Shown here: in pieces, positions 13,046 to 25,747 of the stretch
Layout: every line of letters begins with the position of its first letter
Numbering within the stretch: the first letter of the stretch is position 1
Assembly: GCA_028023455.1 (NCBI GenBank)
Contig: JAQFVV010012545.1
Span: 1,676,001-1,740,000, forward strand
DNA length: 64,000 nucleotides
From: Epiperipatus broadwayi
Taxonomy: Eukaryota > Onychophora > Udeonychophora > Euonychophora > Peripatidae
Direction: 5' to 3'
Notes under the pieces: model-generated
What the model saw: only the letters and a program-made list of their open reading frames with translations
Databases searched by the model: none
What the model was told of the DNA's origin: nothing
Position numbers and translations under genes: made by a program

Positions 13046-14996
13046 TATGTAATCAATGTATTAAGAGTTATATTATACATGAATAATCAAAGAATAAAAT
13101 AAATATACAATTTAAACTTCTAAATGAAATCCTTTTATGTAAAAAAAAAAATATTTTTTCTAATAAACAGCTCAATAGAATGAAATAATCTAATTTTTGT
13201 ACTTAATATATATATATATTGTAACATGATTTACCTTCTTTACAATTTATTCTACAGCTATTTACTTATTATTTTACTTTATTAGATCATATTAATATGT
13301 AATACCTTATTTTTTCTAGACCTGTTATTCAAGCAGAGGAATAAAACATGATCAGTATTTACATATTAATCATACTTCCTGTCAGACCGAGATTTAATAA
13401 AAAAAATATTAAAACAACAATCACTTTTCCAGACTGATGTACCCCTCCATGGCTGCAAGGAGTATTGACACATTTCATGGATATATTTATAATGAGTTTA
13501 AATCTTACGGGCGCCACTAGCCTTAGACTGGACCCCATAAGATGACATTAACATGCTTCAAGTGCTTGACCCATGGCTAGCTATTAAAACATGAGATCGG
13601 CATAACACAGAATATCTAAATACGATTGTCGATTTACTCATAGGGAAAGTGAGAGACGCAAATCACACTAATAATTTACAACATTATTTTTTTTTATTAA
13701 AAAAAAAAATACGATAATAAATATTTAAAATATTTAAATAAAAGATGAATACTTCTAAAACAATCACGTGCTTATTTATAAATATTTAAGAGTTAGAAAT
13801 GATATTTAAACAATTTTACCTAGAAATAACTTTTAAAAGTTCACTCTTGAAATAAAATTTTAAAGTTTTATCAATGACATCTAAACATATTTATTTAGTA
13901 TTTTTATATAGTATCTGGTTGATCACCCCTGTCTTCTGATCCTGTCTATTAGTAGCTGAACGCTTCTTATGGCTAGGTTTGATTCCATGGATTTAATTCA
14001 TGGCAGATATAAACATCGACAAAGGCAAGTTGGAAATATATATCACTGCATCTGGCTATTTGTACTCAAGAGATGGGCAGTGGAAAAATGAACAAACACT
14101 AAGCTTTGGTCTAGCAACGCATTTTTCTATCAACACGACTGTATAAATATTGTTTCATCCTGCTGGATTCAATCATTTTACCTGGCTTATAGACTCTTTG
14201 GTCAACTATCCTGGAAAACTAATTGGCTTTCTTCTTCGCTTTTTCTGCTGCTGCTGTTCTTTCTTTTTTTTTCTCTTCTGACACTGATCAATAGGCGTTT
14301 TCAGTATTTATACACCGACTTCCCCCTGTTTGAATTCTTGTTCATATATCAATTCATTTGATCTTTATATATATATTTTTTAATTAGTTACATTTTTATT
14401 TTTATGTTATATTTTTAATTACACAGAATTAGTTAACTATTGTTAATTAATCAGACTGGAATTTATGTCCAAAAGCTGATTAATCTTGTACAAATTTGTT
14501 TTCAATTATAGGTAGCTTTTAATTAAAAGTGCTTCCAATTAAAAGTACTTTTAAAAGAATTATATATTAAATTAAAATGTAGAAAAGAAAAGAAAGATAA
14601 GTTATAATTAGTATTTTAACTTGTACTTTTTCTTTTTTCTTTAATTTTTTTTTTAAAAAACAATTAAATATTGAAATATAAATTTATTTTATTTATAGTA
14701 TTATGTAACTTGTATATATTCACATACTTATGTACCATTGTTACAATATATTCATATTTATCCTAAATGTGGTGGATTTTTTTTTTTTTTTAGTTTTGGT
14801 TTACTATATAGTATTTATTTTTCTGTTTATTTTTTTCCTGTTTGCTGTATTAAGTTCCAAGTGTAAGTGCATAGATTATCTAATTAGTTATTTATTTTTA
14901 CTGGTTAAGTATAATCTACAGAAATAGCAAGCTATGTCTATTCTTAAAAAACAAAACAACTAAAAGAATACATCCTTTGTGAATTTTATAACTAAC

Positions 14997-15152
14997 CGTT
15001 TTCTTGATGCTGGGATGAACAATCAATCCAATTGTGCTGATTTGCTACAGTCAATAATTCAAACTCTTTTAAAATCAAATTAAAATGCCAAATATATGGA
15101 ACAAAATGATAAATATCTGGAAGTGATTTACTAGCCCAATCTTCCAGCAAAT
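14997..15152 (-). CDS. BLTP1: BLTP1 exon I, last exon visible
   Basis: Acceptor TTTTTAAG begins the exon with AT, completing GAT (Asp) from exon H. 51 codons and one base follow to donor GTTAGT. SLPDIYHFVPYIWHFNLIL and TVANQHNWIDCSSQHQEN match BLTP1. The intron to exon H is 318 bp. The continuing reading frame (conserved next residue valine) was not found at lower coordinates. Confidence 0.92.
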
Positions 15153-15470
15153 CTTAAAAAAAAAGACAGAATAACAACTTAATATATGTGTATTAAAATA
15201 TATTATGAAAATGAAATTTACAATATATGAATTATATCTAAATCTCTTAGTTCATCATGCTGAGCTTTTTTCAATTCTTCAATGCTCTAATTCATATACA
15301 TTTAAAAAAAGCACTATCAAATAAATTACGTTCACATGATTTTTTTTTTAAAAAAAAAAACTTATAACATTCAGATAAAAATGTTCATAAATTACAAATA
15401 AAAAATCATAATGGAAAAATATTTACCATAAAATAAATAAACAAACGAATAATAACGTCAAAGTCAATAC

Positions 15471-15588
15471 CTTGGAAAAACCACTTATGTGCAAAGATGA
15501 GAGATACACTCGCCTTACAACCAGTCAACTCACAACTCCAATTTTGAAGTTCATTCCATATTAATGGATAAGTGACTTTGACATCGAA
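15471..15588 (-). CDS. BLTP1: BLTP1 exon H
   Basis: The acceptor is TTTTTAG and the donor GTATTG. The exon has 39 codons plus one base. FDVKVTYPLIWNELQNWSCE and SLIFAHKWFFQ correspond to the BLTP1 stretch with Y-P-x-V-W-N and W-x-C-E, followed by the I-F-A-x-K block. The first codons are less conserved than the rest. Phase 0 entry agrees with exon G. Confidence 0.9.
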
Positions 15589-15855
15589 CTAAAAATAATA
15601 ATCATTGTTATAAAATTCATTTGCATATAACAGTGCCTAAGCACTTGGGACTCTTAACAATTTTACTAAAATAAAATTTTAAGCATTTAATTAAAAAAAT
15701 TAATTCACAATAAATTCTAAGTAAATTACTAAATAAATATTAAAACTATCATTTAATCTATATAGTATTAAACTTCTATCAACATTTAACAAACTCTATC
15801 CTTATTTTTTTCATATATAACAGCTTAGATATATATCTATTTCAATAGACATACT

Positions 15856-15900
15856 TCAAACACATGAATAAAGACATTAATTATCTATTCATGTGTTTGA
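15856..15900. repeat. Perfect 15-bp inverted repeat
   Basis: TCAAACACATGAATA at 15856 is followed after 15 bp by its exact reverse complement at 15886. The hairpin would be stable, but nothing else marks it as an element end. Confidence 0.6.
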
Positions 15901-17979
15901 TGTGTGTGTGGTGAAATAGAAATCTTAAATATATCTACATAATTATTATGAAGAGATAAAAGTAAGGAAATTAAAAAACCAAAAACAAAAGATATCACCG
16001 ATATATGACTTTTAAGCATTAAAAGAATCATACATTCTAAAAGAACTGTTAAATTCTGGAATTAAAATTAATAGTCACTAAAGTAATATTTCTAAAATAC
16101 TCAGATGTAATAGCTAAACATATATTTAATACCCATGGAAAATGGAATACATTCTTTACATAATAAAATATTTCTGCATAAAACAAAACATTTGATGTAG
16201 ATAAATTATTTAACATATAATTAACTAATTCAATTATTATATAATGTTTCAAAAGTTGTGGCTTACAAAATAGCATGTAAATTTAGAATTTATATTAACA
16301 TATAAAATTAACATCATTCTGATTGAGAACATGAACTAATTTAGAAGATTTCTCCCTGAAGAAGATTTATTATAAATAAAGATAACATTAAAAAAATTTA
16401 TTAATACTGCACAATTAATTTTTGACCTTGAAAATTTGATTTATTATAATTTTTCATATATTTCATAAATTTATTGTTAGTTTTTTTTCTATTAACTTCT
16501 GTTTTCAAGAAACAATAAATAAAAATTCATAAAATATTTTGTTACATAAAATATATAGTGTTTTTTAAAAACTAGTGTTTTATTGAATTTATATATATAA
16601 TTCTTTAATAATATACATTGTGATGTCAGCTTGATTAATATTAACTAGAATCATTATGCTATTGTTTATAAAATAAGTGATGAATAGTTTTTCATTCATC
16701 TACTAACATGTATGTAGTTAATCAGCGTATTTAAATGTTAAATGGTGCTTGAATTTAAAACATTTTAATATCAATTTTCTCTTGGAAGCATGAGTAAATA
16801 CTTATATGCTTTCAAGAGCAGTTTTCTTTGCTCTACTTTAGAGATATCTACTGTAAGATTGAGTAATCAAAAATCAAAACCTTGTTTCACACTAGTGAAA
16901 ATAATTTTCAGGTTATATTCTGAATGTATGACGGAAATTATAACAAAACACAGTTTTATTATGCAAAAAAATTTAGAACACATAAACATTATGGCTGTTG
17001 TTAGAAAATAAAAATATATTGTCACTGAAAGCTATTTTCATTTCGTAAAGTGAAAGATTTTTCTAGCCTGTCAAATATGTAAACAAAAATCAAAATTAGG
17101 TATCGGCAGTAAGATCTAAATTATTTCAATTTCTGCCACTAACTGAAAACTTAAACATGAAGACAAGTCAAATAAAATTAACAGATTTCAGTAAATATTA
17201 AAGTGTGGTACCCCAAGTAATACCATTAATGAAAAGCCTCATTTTATAAGAATAAATTTATCTTTATTATATTTATAATTCAAAATAAATCCTTCTGAAA
17301 AGATCAATCAAATATGCAGACAGAAATATTAAATTTTGGTATTAAAAAAATGACACAATATTTTCTAGTAAATGTATCATTTGAAGCTTTACTTTTTGCA
17401 TTCTTATTTAGATACTTTTCCCACCAAAAAATGTTGAAACTATAAGAACATAGGAAAAAAATGTCCACTAGAGAAAAAAAGCACACTGAAAAATGGAAAA
17501 CAATTAAACTAGTTTAATATTGGCACACAGTAACCATAGAAGACACAATGAAAATGATATAAAAACATATTAATACTTTTTATCTATTCATTAGATTAAA
17601 GATTATCCATATTTTTCATGTCTTTGATCATATGCTTATGATTACACCCCTCGACAAGGTATTAAAAGTTGATAGAAATCAGTCCCTATCTTGCATGAGA
17701 TTAGTGTAGTAAAAAGTTCACTACAGAAATATTATTTGTTAAGATGATTATAAAAAAATATTTAAAATTTTTATCAGAACATTTAAATATGCATAAATTT
17801 AAATTAGAAGGCAAAAGCTTGTAAATAAAAAACTTCTTGTTTTAGTAAAAAATATTTTTTGTTCCTTGGGAAATGCATGTGATCAAAATATATTTTTTTT
17901 TTTTCAAATTTGAGCAGGATAAAAAAATATTTAAAATATATCATACAGTGTAATTAATGAATGTATGTATTTAAACCAC

Positions 17980-18565
17980 TAAACATCACCACTTTTATGC
18001 TTACACAAATTGTTAATACAAAATCAAAACTCTCCATACAGTAGCACCACTCAATGCGGGAAGGTTTTTGCCTACAATCCCTATCTAGTGCTTGCTCATT
18101 TAATATCTCCAGACTAGTTTCCAGCCTGTGGTTTTCATCAGTGAGGAGCTTTGGATCCGAGAGCAATGCACATAGATCTTAGGATCTAATGCAACTCTCC
18201 ACTAGAACCTAAGCTCTAGAGGCAGTGTTAGTCTGGGGATATTGGATGAGCAGGAACTAGATAAAAATTTTATGTACAAACCTTTATGCATCCATTGATT
18301 ACTCTGGCTTGGATTCAGTGGTGTAACTGTATGGAGAGTTTTGCCTCTGTATTAATAGCTTGTGTAAGCATAAAGAACAGTGATGTTGTGTGGTTTAATA
18401 TCAATCCTGCCCAATAGGATTATGGTGACTCTGGTTATTAAAGAACCAAAGACACAAAAATGTATAGATGCTGAACTGAGTTATGATCTATATCCTTTTA
18501 ATTATTCTGGCTTACACTGAGTGACGCTAGTATTATGGAGAGTTTTGCCTCTGTGAATATATATA
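17980..18565. mobile_element. Retrozyme-like repeat, palindromic copy
   Basis: The left half (17980-18205) is a minus-strand unit with a hammerhead module. The right half (18205-18565) contains plus-strand segments: TCTGGGGATATTGGATGAG near 18230, and two direct occurrences of the GTATGGAGAGTTTTGCC-type motif near 18330 and 18533. This tandem plus inverted arrangement matches the loci near 41.3 and 60.8 kb. No transposase or RT is encoded. I see no convincing target duplication here. Confidence 0.75.
18095..18163 (-). ncRNA. Hammerhead-like ribozyme module
   Basis: The minus strand reads TCCTCA, then core CTGATGA, a stem II segment, GAAA, then CTAGTC and TGGAGA. The flanking TCCTCA and TGGAGA form stem I with one mismatch, and GTC is a cleavable triplet. 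Stem II is weaker than in other copies, so this copy is probably impaired. Confidence 0.6.
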
Positions 18566-20089
18566 TTTGTAAAAAATAAAACAAAAGTTATAAAAATGGA
18601 GGTTTGTAATAAGCACTTAAAGTAAAGATGAAGAGGAAAATAGTAAAACATATTAATTTTAAATGTCAAAAAAGTTGAATAAATAGTCCGAATAATTAAA
18701 AAAAACAAAAACAAAGGTAGCATTATTATTACTGTGACGGTCAGATGATGTATGTTGATTTAACCCAGTTCGAATACTAGGCAAAAGTACCTCGAGGTCA
18801 CCCATATGCGAGATATTAAACCAAGAATACTATGACCTCTGCCCTATTCGTCTAGTCTCGAAGCTATCATCAACCGAACAACACTATCTGAGACACGCAT
18901 AGATATTTTCTTCCCGAGCCACGAGCTTAGCATCAGCGGGAGACATGGACAGAACCACCTGCGGAGCTTAAATAGTTAAATTGCAAAAATACTTAGAAAT
19001 ATGTGTTCTGCGTGCCTGGATCATTTAAAAGTAAAACAAAGCATTGAAAGATAACTAGCAAACTCAAGCTTTTTAGTTAAATAATATCTTTAATAAATGA
19101 CATTTGAAATATTATTAATAATTTAATGGCCTTCGCTATTCCCCGAAATTTATGAATAACTAATGAGACAATGAAAACCCGATTAATATGCTTGCGGTCT
19201 AAATCTTTCCTTCCCAGTTTGATTAAACATTGTCACTCGAATCTGCTCGATAAAGTGCAATAATAAAAATCTTTCGCAAAGCAGTTTCTAATTGCTTTGC
19301 ACTAAAACAGAGTTTAAAATCATTTAAGATGTATATCGCTAAATCTGACATACGTAAGAAGCTAATGGCGGACAAAAGAAGCGTTATCGAGGAGATCAAA
19401 TTGGCAAACAAAAAAAAAAAAAAGGAAACTTACTCGTACTAAATTTTACAAGTATGAATAAAACTGGAAAGGGATTTTTATATGAACCATTAACTAATAA
19501 ACTTAACCGCAATGAAATTAAAATATTTACACATGGGAGTAATGAAGAATAGCGAAGAAAAAGGGGTTAAATATCTAGGTAGATGACCACATATACATAT
19601 ATCTAACTAGTCTAATAAAAATAGTTACATTATAAATATCATTAAGCAAACATTTCATAAATATTCAAGAAAGCAATTATAAAAAGTATGGACAAAAAGG
19701 GTAGCATAATGAATAGTTCATGAGGAGAGATATGATTACCGTCCTTATTCCTTGGTCATGTTCCATCGACGGGCGTAGCTTGATCCGTCTGATGCGATGT
19801 GTTTGACCGGACAAGGAAAGTGGAAATCGGTAGCATGGTTTCACAAAAAGTCCTCCAGACACGGCACAGAGTTCAGATGACGATTGAGTAAATACTACGG
19901 CATTTTTCTGGTATTGAGGAACCCTCGGCGGTAGACAAAGTTATTCTTTGCCTAGCCAAGCATGGTAGACTCCATCGAATTCATATAATAAAATCACGAC
20001 AGGCAATAGCAAAATTTCTAAAGTTCTCCACGGAGCAATCTGACAGCCCGCAAGAATACTCTGAATGCACGATCTTTTTTCAAAAAAAG

Positions 20090-20249
20090 GAAAATCTGAA
20101 TGACCGCTCTTTCCCAAAAAGGAAAATCTGAATGACTGACCTCTTCCAAAAAAGAAAATCTGAATGACTGACCTCTTCCAAAAAAGAAAATCTGAATGAC
20201 TGACCTCTTCCAAAAAAGAAAATCTGAATGCCTGATCTTTTGTTCTCCC
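20090..20249 (+). repeat. Minisatellite, 32-bp unit, 5 copies
   Basis: The motif GAAAATCTGAATG recurs at 20090, 20122, 20154, 20186 and 20218, exactly every 32 bp. Copies three and four are almost identical and the outer ones diverge. An open frame on the minus strand here (to 20213) exists only because the 32-bp unit lacks stops, and is not a gene. Confidence 0.9.
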
Positions 20250-22074
20250 TTTTATTTATACCCTCTCTGTCAGCTACCTTCTATTGTTTGTATGATCTGA
20301 GATCTTGATAAGCCTCCCCATGCTCCTTTGTTTCAAAGTAACACCTTCTAAAAATAACTTTTACTTTTTTACTCTAAATTTCTTTCTTTAAACTTTGGGA
20401 TTTTATTAATTAAAAAAAAAAAAAGAGAAGGCCATCTTTAATTTGACTTGAATGGGCTTAACTAATTAAAAATATACATTCTTTTAGAAAATGTTGGTGG
20501 GCTTATCTCAAAATCAAATCATACTAAATATTTGAACAAGATTTAAAAGTAAAATACATTCTTATTTCTTTTAATACAATAAGCGTTTTATTTCAGCAGA
20601 ATTTTGCATTAACTCATATATATATGCTTGACGTATATATATGTTTGACTAAACGGTTTTCACAAGTAATATTTTTAACAGCAATTTAATGTTACAATGG
20701 AATTTATTTAAAAGAAAATATTTACAAGCAAATACAAATTTAATAAACGTAATTAATTTTAGCTGTAATGCAAAACCCTGCTGATATTGGCCTATAAACT
20801 TAATTTAGGTTTACAATATTAATCAAGCTTATAGGAAGGTGTGAAGCATGGATTGGATTTCAGATCCATTGCTTCATTACTTAATTTTCATGTAAAGCAT
20901 AACAGTGCAATATATTTTCCATGTATAGCTCAATTTTCTATCACCTATTTAATCTCATTCCATGATTTTCCAAGTTTCAAATTTCTTCCTCGACAGATAT
21001 TCTCAAAATTATTCTAGATCTCCTTCCACAACAGTATTTATACTATATTCAGTTTATACAGATATGTGCAATCTTTGTGTCATGAGACAGTACTCATTCA
21101 CAAACATCATATTTAATACAAAATATGTCAAAATAAATTTACTTTTAAAGGAAAATCATATAAGTTTTATATAACAATAAATAAATAAAAATTATTTATG
21201 TATTTTGGATAAAGTTAATTAAATGAGCAAAAATAAAAATCCATAAAATTTTAAAGCAAGAGTAACTATCTCCTTCCAGTTTTGAATCCCCAATCTCACT
21301 GATAAAGACATGAACTAGAAATCCATTTAGAGATAGAGATTTAGAGGCACTATATTGTGAAAGCTAAGAAATTAAATGATTTATTATTATTACACACATA
21401 AATTTTTTTAAAAAAGTTATTACTCTGGTATAATTATGAATTAAGCTATGCTAGACAAAAATTAGCCATATGTTTTTCATAGAATGCCTAATCTAGATTA
21501 TCTTTTGCAATATCTTGTTCTTTATAATATATGACCAGCCAACTGCCAACTTTTACATAATAAGTTTTATGTTTCTTCATGGTTAAGTATCATAATTTTA
21601 TTATTCCTTTCCATTATGCATCTAAAATTCCATGAATGCTTTTACTAATAACTTATAAATCAAATGTTGAATTAGGATTGCAATAGTTACATAGATCACT
21701 AAAAAACATTGACAGTAAATATGATAAGTGAAAAATATGATTTGAAGAAATAATATCAAAAGTTTAGTAATAAGCCCAGAATTTAAACGATTTTGAAATA
21801 TTAAAATGAAAGATAAAAAAATACATTAAAAGAATTAGAAATTAAAAAGAATTGAGAAAGAATTCATATAGAAATAAATTGCCATAGAGAAAAGAAAAAA
21901 TTAATAAGGGATCTACATAAAGTTAAATATTAGATAAAGTTTTAAAAAAACAAGATAGTTACACCTATCTCAAAATGAAAGCAGAAAAAAAAAAATTAAT
22001 GAATCAGGTGTGTATTTAAATTTAAAAAATTTAAATTTATTAATACATTTAATTTTATATTTAAAAAAATTTAC

Positions 22075-22245
22075 CTCTAATGTTTCACTTTCCACTAACG
22101 ACCGATACTGCAAACTTGTAGAAGTATCTAAGTGGAGTAACTGACCATTTATTCTTGTGGTATAACCAGATTCAACAATAATCCAGGGTATTGTTACTTC
22201 TAAATAAGATCCTGGGCCAACATTCATATGAATTGCATTTGTTTC
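22075..22245 (-). CDS. BLTP1: BLTP1 exon G
   Basis: The exon is 171 nt, 57 codons, phase 0 at both ends. The acceptor is ATTTTAG and the donor GAG/GTAAAT. It follows exon F after an intron of only 312 bp. The blocks NVGPGSYLEVTIPW, ESGYTTRINGQLLHLD and SLQYRSLVESE align over their whole length with BLTP1. Confidence 0.94.
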
Positions 22246-22557
22246 CTAAAATATTGCATTAAGTAACATTAAAATGCAAAATATATATTAAAAAAAATGA
22301 GAACATTTTCATTTAATTATATATTTACATAGACACATTAATGATAAACTTAAAAAAACAAAACAGAACGAATAGGTTTGATTTTTATTTCTTATCTTTT
22401 TGAAATATTAATATGAGTGCAACCTAATTTATTCGAGGGACATTAAAATTTATTCAAGAACAACAAATTTAAATATTAATCAAATTAATATTTTTTAAAC
22501 AATGACTTTGTTAATAAAACAAATAATGGATAATTAACTTATAACTTTAAACTGTAC

Positions 22558-22714
22558 CTTATGTTTAGAGAAAAGAATATCAATTGTTGCATCAGCTAAA
22601 GTACTCAACCGCACATCGAAAGACTGAACCTGTCGAAGTTCTCCAGGCTGAGGTAATTTTGAAACTTTCATAGCCTGATAGTCAGCAGGGAAAAAAAATT
22701 TGAACAGATTTTCT
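22558..22714 (-). CDS. BLTP1: BLTP1 exon F
   Basis: Acceptor TTTTGTAG is followed by one base completing AGA (Arg). 52 codons then end in phase 0 at donor GTACAG. FKFFFPADYQAMKVSKLPQ and LADATIDILFSK match BLTP1 closely. The exon spans the long intron E-F correctly, which supports the assembly of the window. Confidence 0.93.
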
Positions 22715-25107
22715 CTACAAAACAAAAAGTTATATACATATTCTTAGTAAATAAGTATATGTGTATTAAAAGTGGCTGTGTGTATGCATACATATATACA
22801 TGCCTAAGTACAACCTTAAGCTCAATTAAAAAATAAAAGTGAATTTTTAACAAATTCATAACTTCAATTCTCTAAGTTTCACTTTTATTCATTTTCATTT
22901 ATTTTTTTATCATTTTATCATCACATCTCTTCTCATATATATTTTTTTCCTCTTAAATTTTCCAAATTATTTCTACCTTTTTTCTCCATTTTTATTTATA
23001 GACTATTCTATTTTTCACTATATACTTTCATTTTATATATTAATCTTTATTTTACTTTAAAATATATGAGAAGAAAAATCGAAATCAATTCAGTAGTTAA
23101 TTTATTCACAATAATTTTAGAATTCATTATATATATCATCAGTACCAATAGTCACTCAGAAATGAGTTTAGCATTCAAACTCAAAGAGGAAAAAAACGAA
23201 GATTAAAAAAAAATAATAATTATAATAATAATCTATAAAAAATGAGTAATGACAAGTAATTCTACATATAAATCATACTGGTCTATTATCTCATTTAATA
23301 TTTAGAGATAATGTCTTTTCACTTCTTATAAAACAAATTTTCTTTCTAAAAAACTTCAATATTTTGTCTAATTGTAGCTCTCAACTATATTCTATCCTCA
23401 AATATATTTTTTACAATGAAAGCAGTCAATATTGCATTTCTTTAGAATGCTTTTGAAATAATCTTTATAAGATAAAGAGGGTCTGCTTTTAACATGAAAA
23501 ACAAACTCAAGTTCGCCATAAAATACTTTTTTGAGAAGTCTTATATCATTCATTCAGTTTAATGTCCCATCCAGAAAACTGTAAGAATATATTGACTAAT
23601 TAAGATTTTGTCAATATATTTTTAAAATTTTACTGAGCATAAGTTCAATGAAATTTTCAAGAAAACTGATGACAGTCCAAATTTCATTTCCATACAATAA
23701 ATATAAAATAAGGGATTTATACTTTATTAATTAATTTGCAATAGTTCCATCACTGCAATAAAATAGCCTATATTTTAATTTATTAATGAGAACAGCAGCA
23801 TATTAAAATGTGTTTTGCTCCTTAACATCTAAATTCATCTTTCTACTTAATAAGCTATTAAGTTATTGAATACTTTTCATCTATCACTGGTTAATAAAGG
23901 ACATGAAACACTTTTTTTGAATTAGCAAGAATAATCCAATTATCAGCATATTATTAATCCAAAATTCAATAAAATAAAATTGTTTTTGCTTCTAATCGAA
24001 TCAAAATAAAAATTTCATTACCAAATCAGTATCACATTATGAATCTTGATTCATAAAATCACCTGTATCAGTTCCTTGTTTAATACCAGTTTTCATTTCA
24101 AATGCCAACTGTTTTATCAGTAGAAGTAACATTTCCTTTCATCAGTCATACATAAATTGCATAATATGAATAAACTTTGAAGGAAAATCATCTAATTACA
24201 AACAACATAACAAATCTGTTTGATTAAATGAGTTAAATGCCTTGATCAAATCAATAAAAGCAATATACAAATCTCTGCTTTGTTCACAATCCTTTCCTTC
24301 ACATGCTTGTCTATAAAATCATATCTATAGTACTTCTTGATAAAATCTTTGAAAATACCTTTACTGTAGTGATAATAATGACATTCCATGATAATTACTG
24401 CAATGATGTCTTTTCCCTTTATTTTTAAAAATTGGAACAATAAAAGCATCCTTAAGATCAGATGGTACTTCTTCATGGGTTCATATATTCTTAAAAAATA
24501 CCAATATTTTTGAAGCTAAAACATCACCACCATATTTTAATGCTTCTCCAGGTGTCTTATCAGAACTTATATCTCTCCACTTTGAAGATTATTATAAAGA
24601 ATTATTTTAACATCACTAATCTGGATATCTTTTTCCAAATAATAAATGAGTAGATATGCGATATATCTTTAGAAGTTGTCATCTTAATTCTTGTATCATA
24701 TTCAAAATATGATTAAAATCATCCATTTGTTTGAAATATCATAGTTATTATAAAAGAAAAAAAAACTATTAATGAATTTAAAAGAATTATGATAATAGTT
24801 TTTTTAGGTTCATATGTTACTTTCAATGCATTAACAAAAGATCTAAAGTGACCATGATTAGTTAATGTTTGTATCTCCTTTACAGTTTTAATCCACCAAT
24901 CATTTTTAAGTCTTCTTATCAATTGTTGAATCTCTGTATTGGTTATGAAGCTCCACAATCAATTTATCATTCTGTCAAATAGAAAATGCCACATTTCCTT
25001 TCAATCAAGTCACTGATAAAAGGATCATTTTCAGATAACCAGTCATGATTTTTCTTTTTAATAAATTTAAAAATAGATTTAGTTGCATTCACAACATATT
25101 CCTTAAG

Positions 25108-25285
25108 AGTCATTCAATATCCCCAGATTAGTTTCTAGCTTATAACTTTCATCAGTGAGGAGCATAAGCCTTCTGGAATCCATTGATTACACTGGCTTGC
25201 ACTGAGGGACAGTACTGTATGGAGAGTTTTGCCTGATTTAATAATAATTATGAGCAAGCATAAAAAATGGTGATCATGTGGTGAG
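25108..25285. mobile_element. Retrozyme-like repeat, short copy
   Basis: A short copy of the roughly 450-bp family interrupts LINE copy 1. It has a minus-strand hammerhead module (25111-25164), then a plus-strand segment from the GATTACACTGGCTTGCACTG block through GTATGGAGAGTTTTGCC to GGTGATCATGTGG. The two halves are in opposite orientation, as at the other loci. Confidence 0.75.
25111..25164 (-). ncRNA. Hammerhead-like ribozyme module
   Basis: The minus strand reads TCCTCA, CTGATGA, AAGTTATAAGCTA, GAAA, CTAATC, TGGGGA. Stem I (TCCTCA with TGGGGA) is fully paired allowing one G-U. Stem II is reduced. The triplet before the cleavage position is ATC rather than GTC, which still fits the N-U-H rule. 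Confidence 0.65.
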
Positions 25286-25537
25286 TATATTTGGTTTTAA
25301 AATTTATTTTTTTAATGCAACTATCATATTTAATCTTGTAGAACACTAATCAATAAATACCCATCATGTTTAACCTTGTAGAATACTAGTCAATAACTAT
25401 CCAACAATTCATATTTGCAAGTGTTTATAAATGAACTTTTCTTGTATTCTGATTCCTGACATAAAATTGTCAATTAGATGTCATTGTTTTGAGGTAATAT
25501 GAATTCATGTATTGTGTGAAAATTCAACAATAGCAGA

Positions 25538-25747
25538 CTATTTAAACTTGTACCTCACACCATTATTTCCAACTTTTGGCCAAAGTTTACTATTTGTGCC
25601 AATACAGGCATTAAAGTCTCCAAGAAGAAAAATATGATTTTTTAATGATATTGACTTAATAATGTTATACAGCAAGGAATAAAAGTTATCTTTTTCTAAA
25701 TTCACAGAATCTAAAGTTGGAGCAATATGCATCAATATAATGAGCAT
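25538..25747 (-). pseudogene. EEP endonuclease fragment of LINE copy 1
   Basis: The 69-codon frame contains HIFLLGDFNACIGTNSKLWP, the L-L-G-D-F-N-A-x-x-G motif with the catalytic Asp-Asn pair, preceded by APTLDSVNLEKDNFY. This is diagnostic of the EEP endonuclease of many invertebrate non-LTR elements. Upstream and downstream parts have decayed. Confidence 0.85.

Larger units (their letters stand above)
5041..14996. other. Large noncoding stretch downstream of exon I
   Basis: I searched the minus strand for the next conserved BLTP1 block, which follows the N-W-I-D-C segment of exon I, and did not find it. The region has long T and A runs (8790, 9605, 10021, 11435), short GC-richer patches of unknown origin (6300-6480, 8340-8620, 13500-13680) and the repeats listed separately. 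Reading frames near 8240-8527 and 8820-9394 look accidental. Most likely this is intron, with the next exon beyond the low-coordinate edge. Confidence 0.55.
15589..22074 (-). other. BLTP1: Intron between exons G and H
   Basis: The 6.5-kb intron has no recognisable coding. It holds a short perfect hairpin (15856-15900), a ribozyme-bearing palindromic repeat (17980-18565), GC-richer patches of unknown origin at 18720-18970 and 19120-20060, and a 32-bp minisatellite (20090-20249). The patch at 18750-18790 includes a B-box-like CAGTTCGAATACTAGG, so it may be SINE-derived. Confidence 0.7.

Noticed and set aside
5041-14996. Next BLTP1 exon after exon I
   Set aside because: No segment with the expected A-C-G-E-T-L-like block after a plausible acceptor was found; it probably lies outside the window.
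17980-18565. Ordinary fold-back or MITE DNA transposon
   Set aside because: Inverted ends alone would suggest this, but the direct period of about 450 bp, the hammerhead modules and the 11-13-bp duplications at sister loci fit a retrozyme-like element better.
19941-20213. 90-codon frame with internal repeats as a repeat protein
   Set aside because: The repeats are the 32-bp minisatellite; the period is not a multiple of three, so the similarity between translated repeats changes frame and is not a protein repeat.
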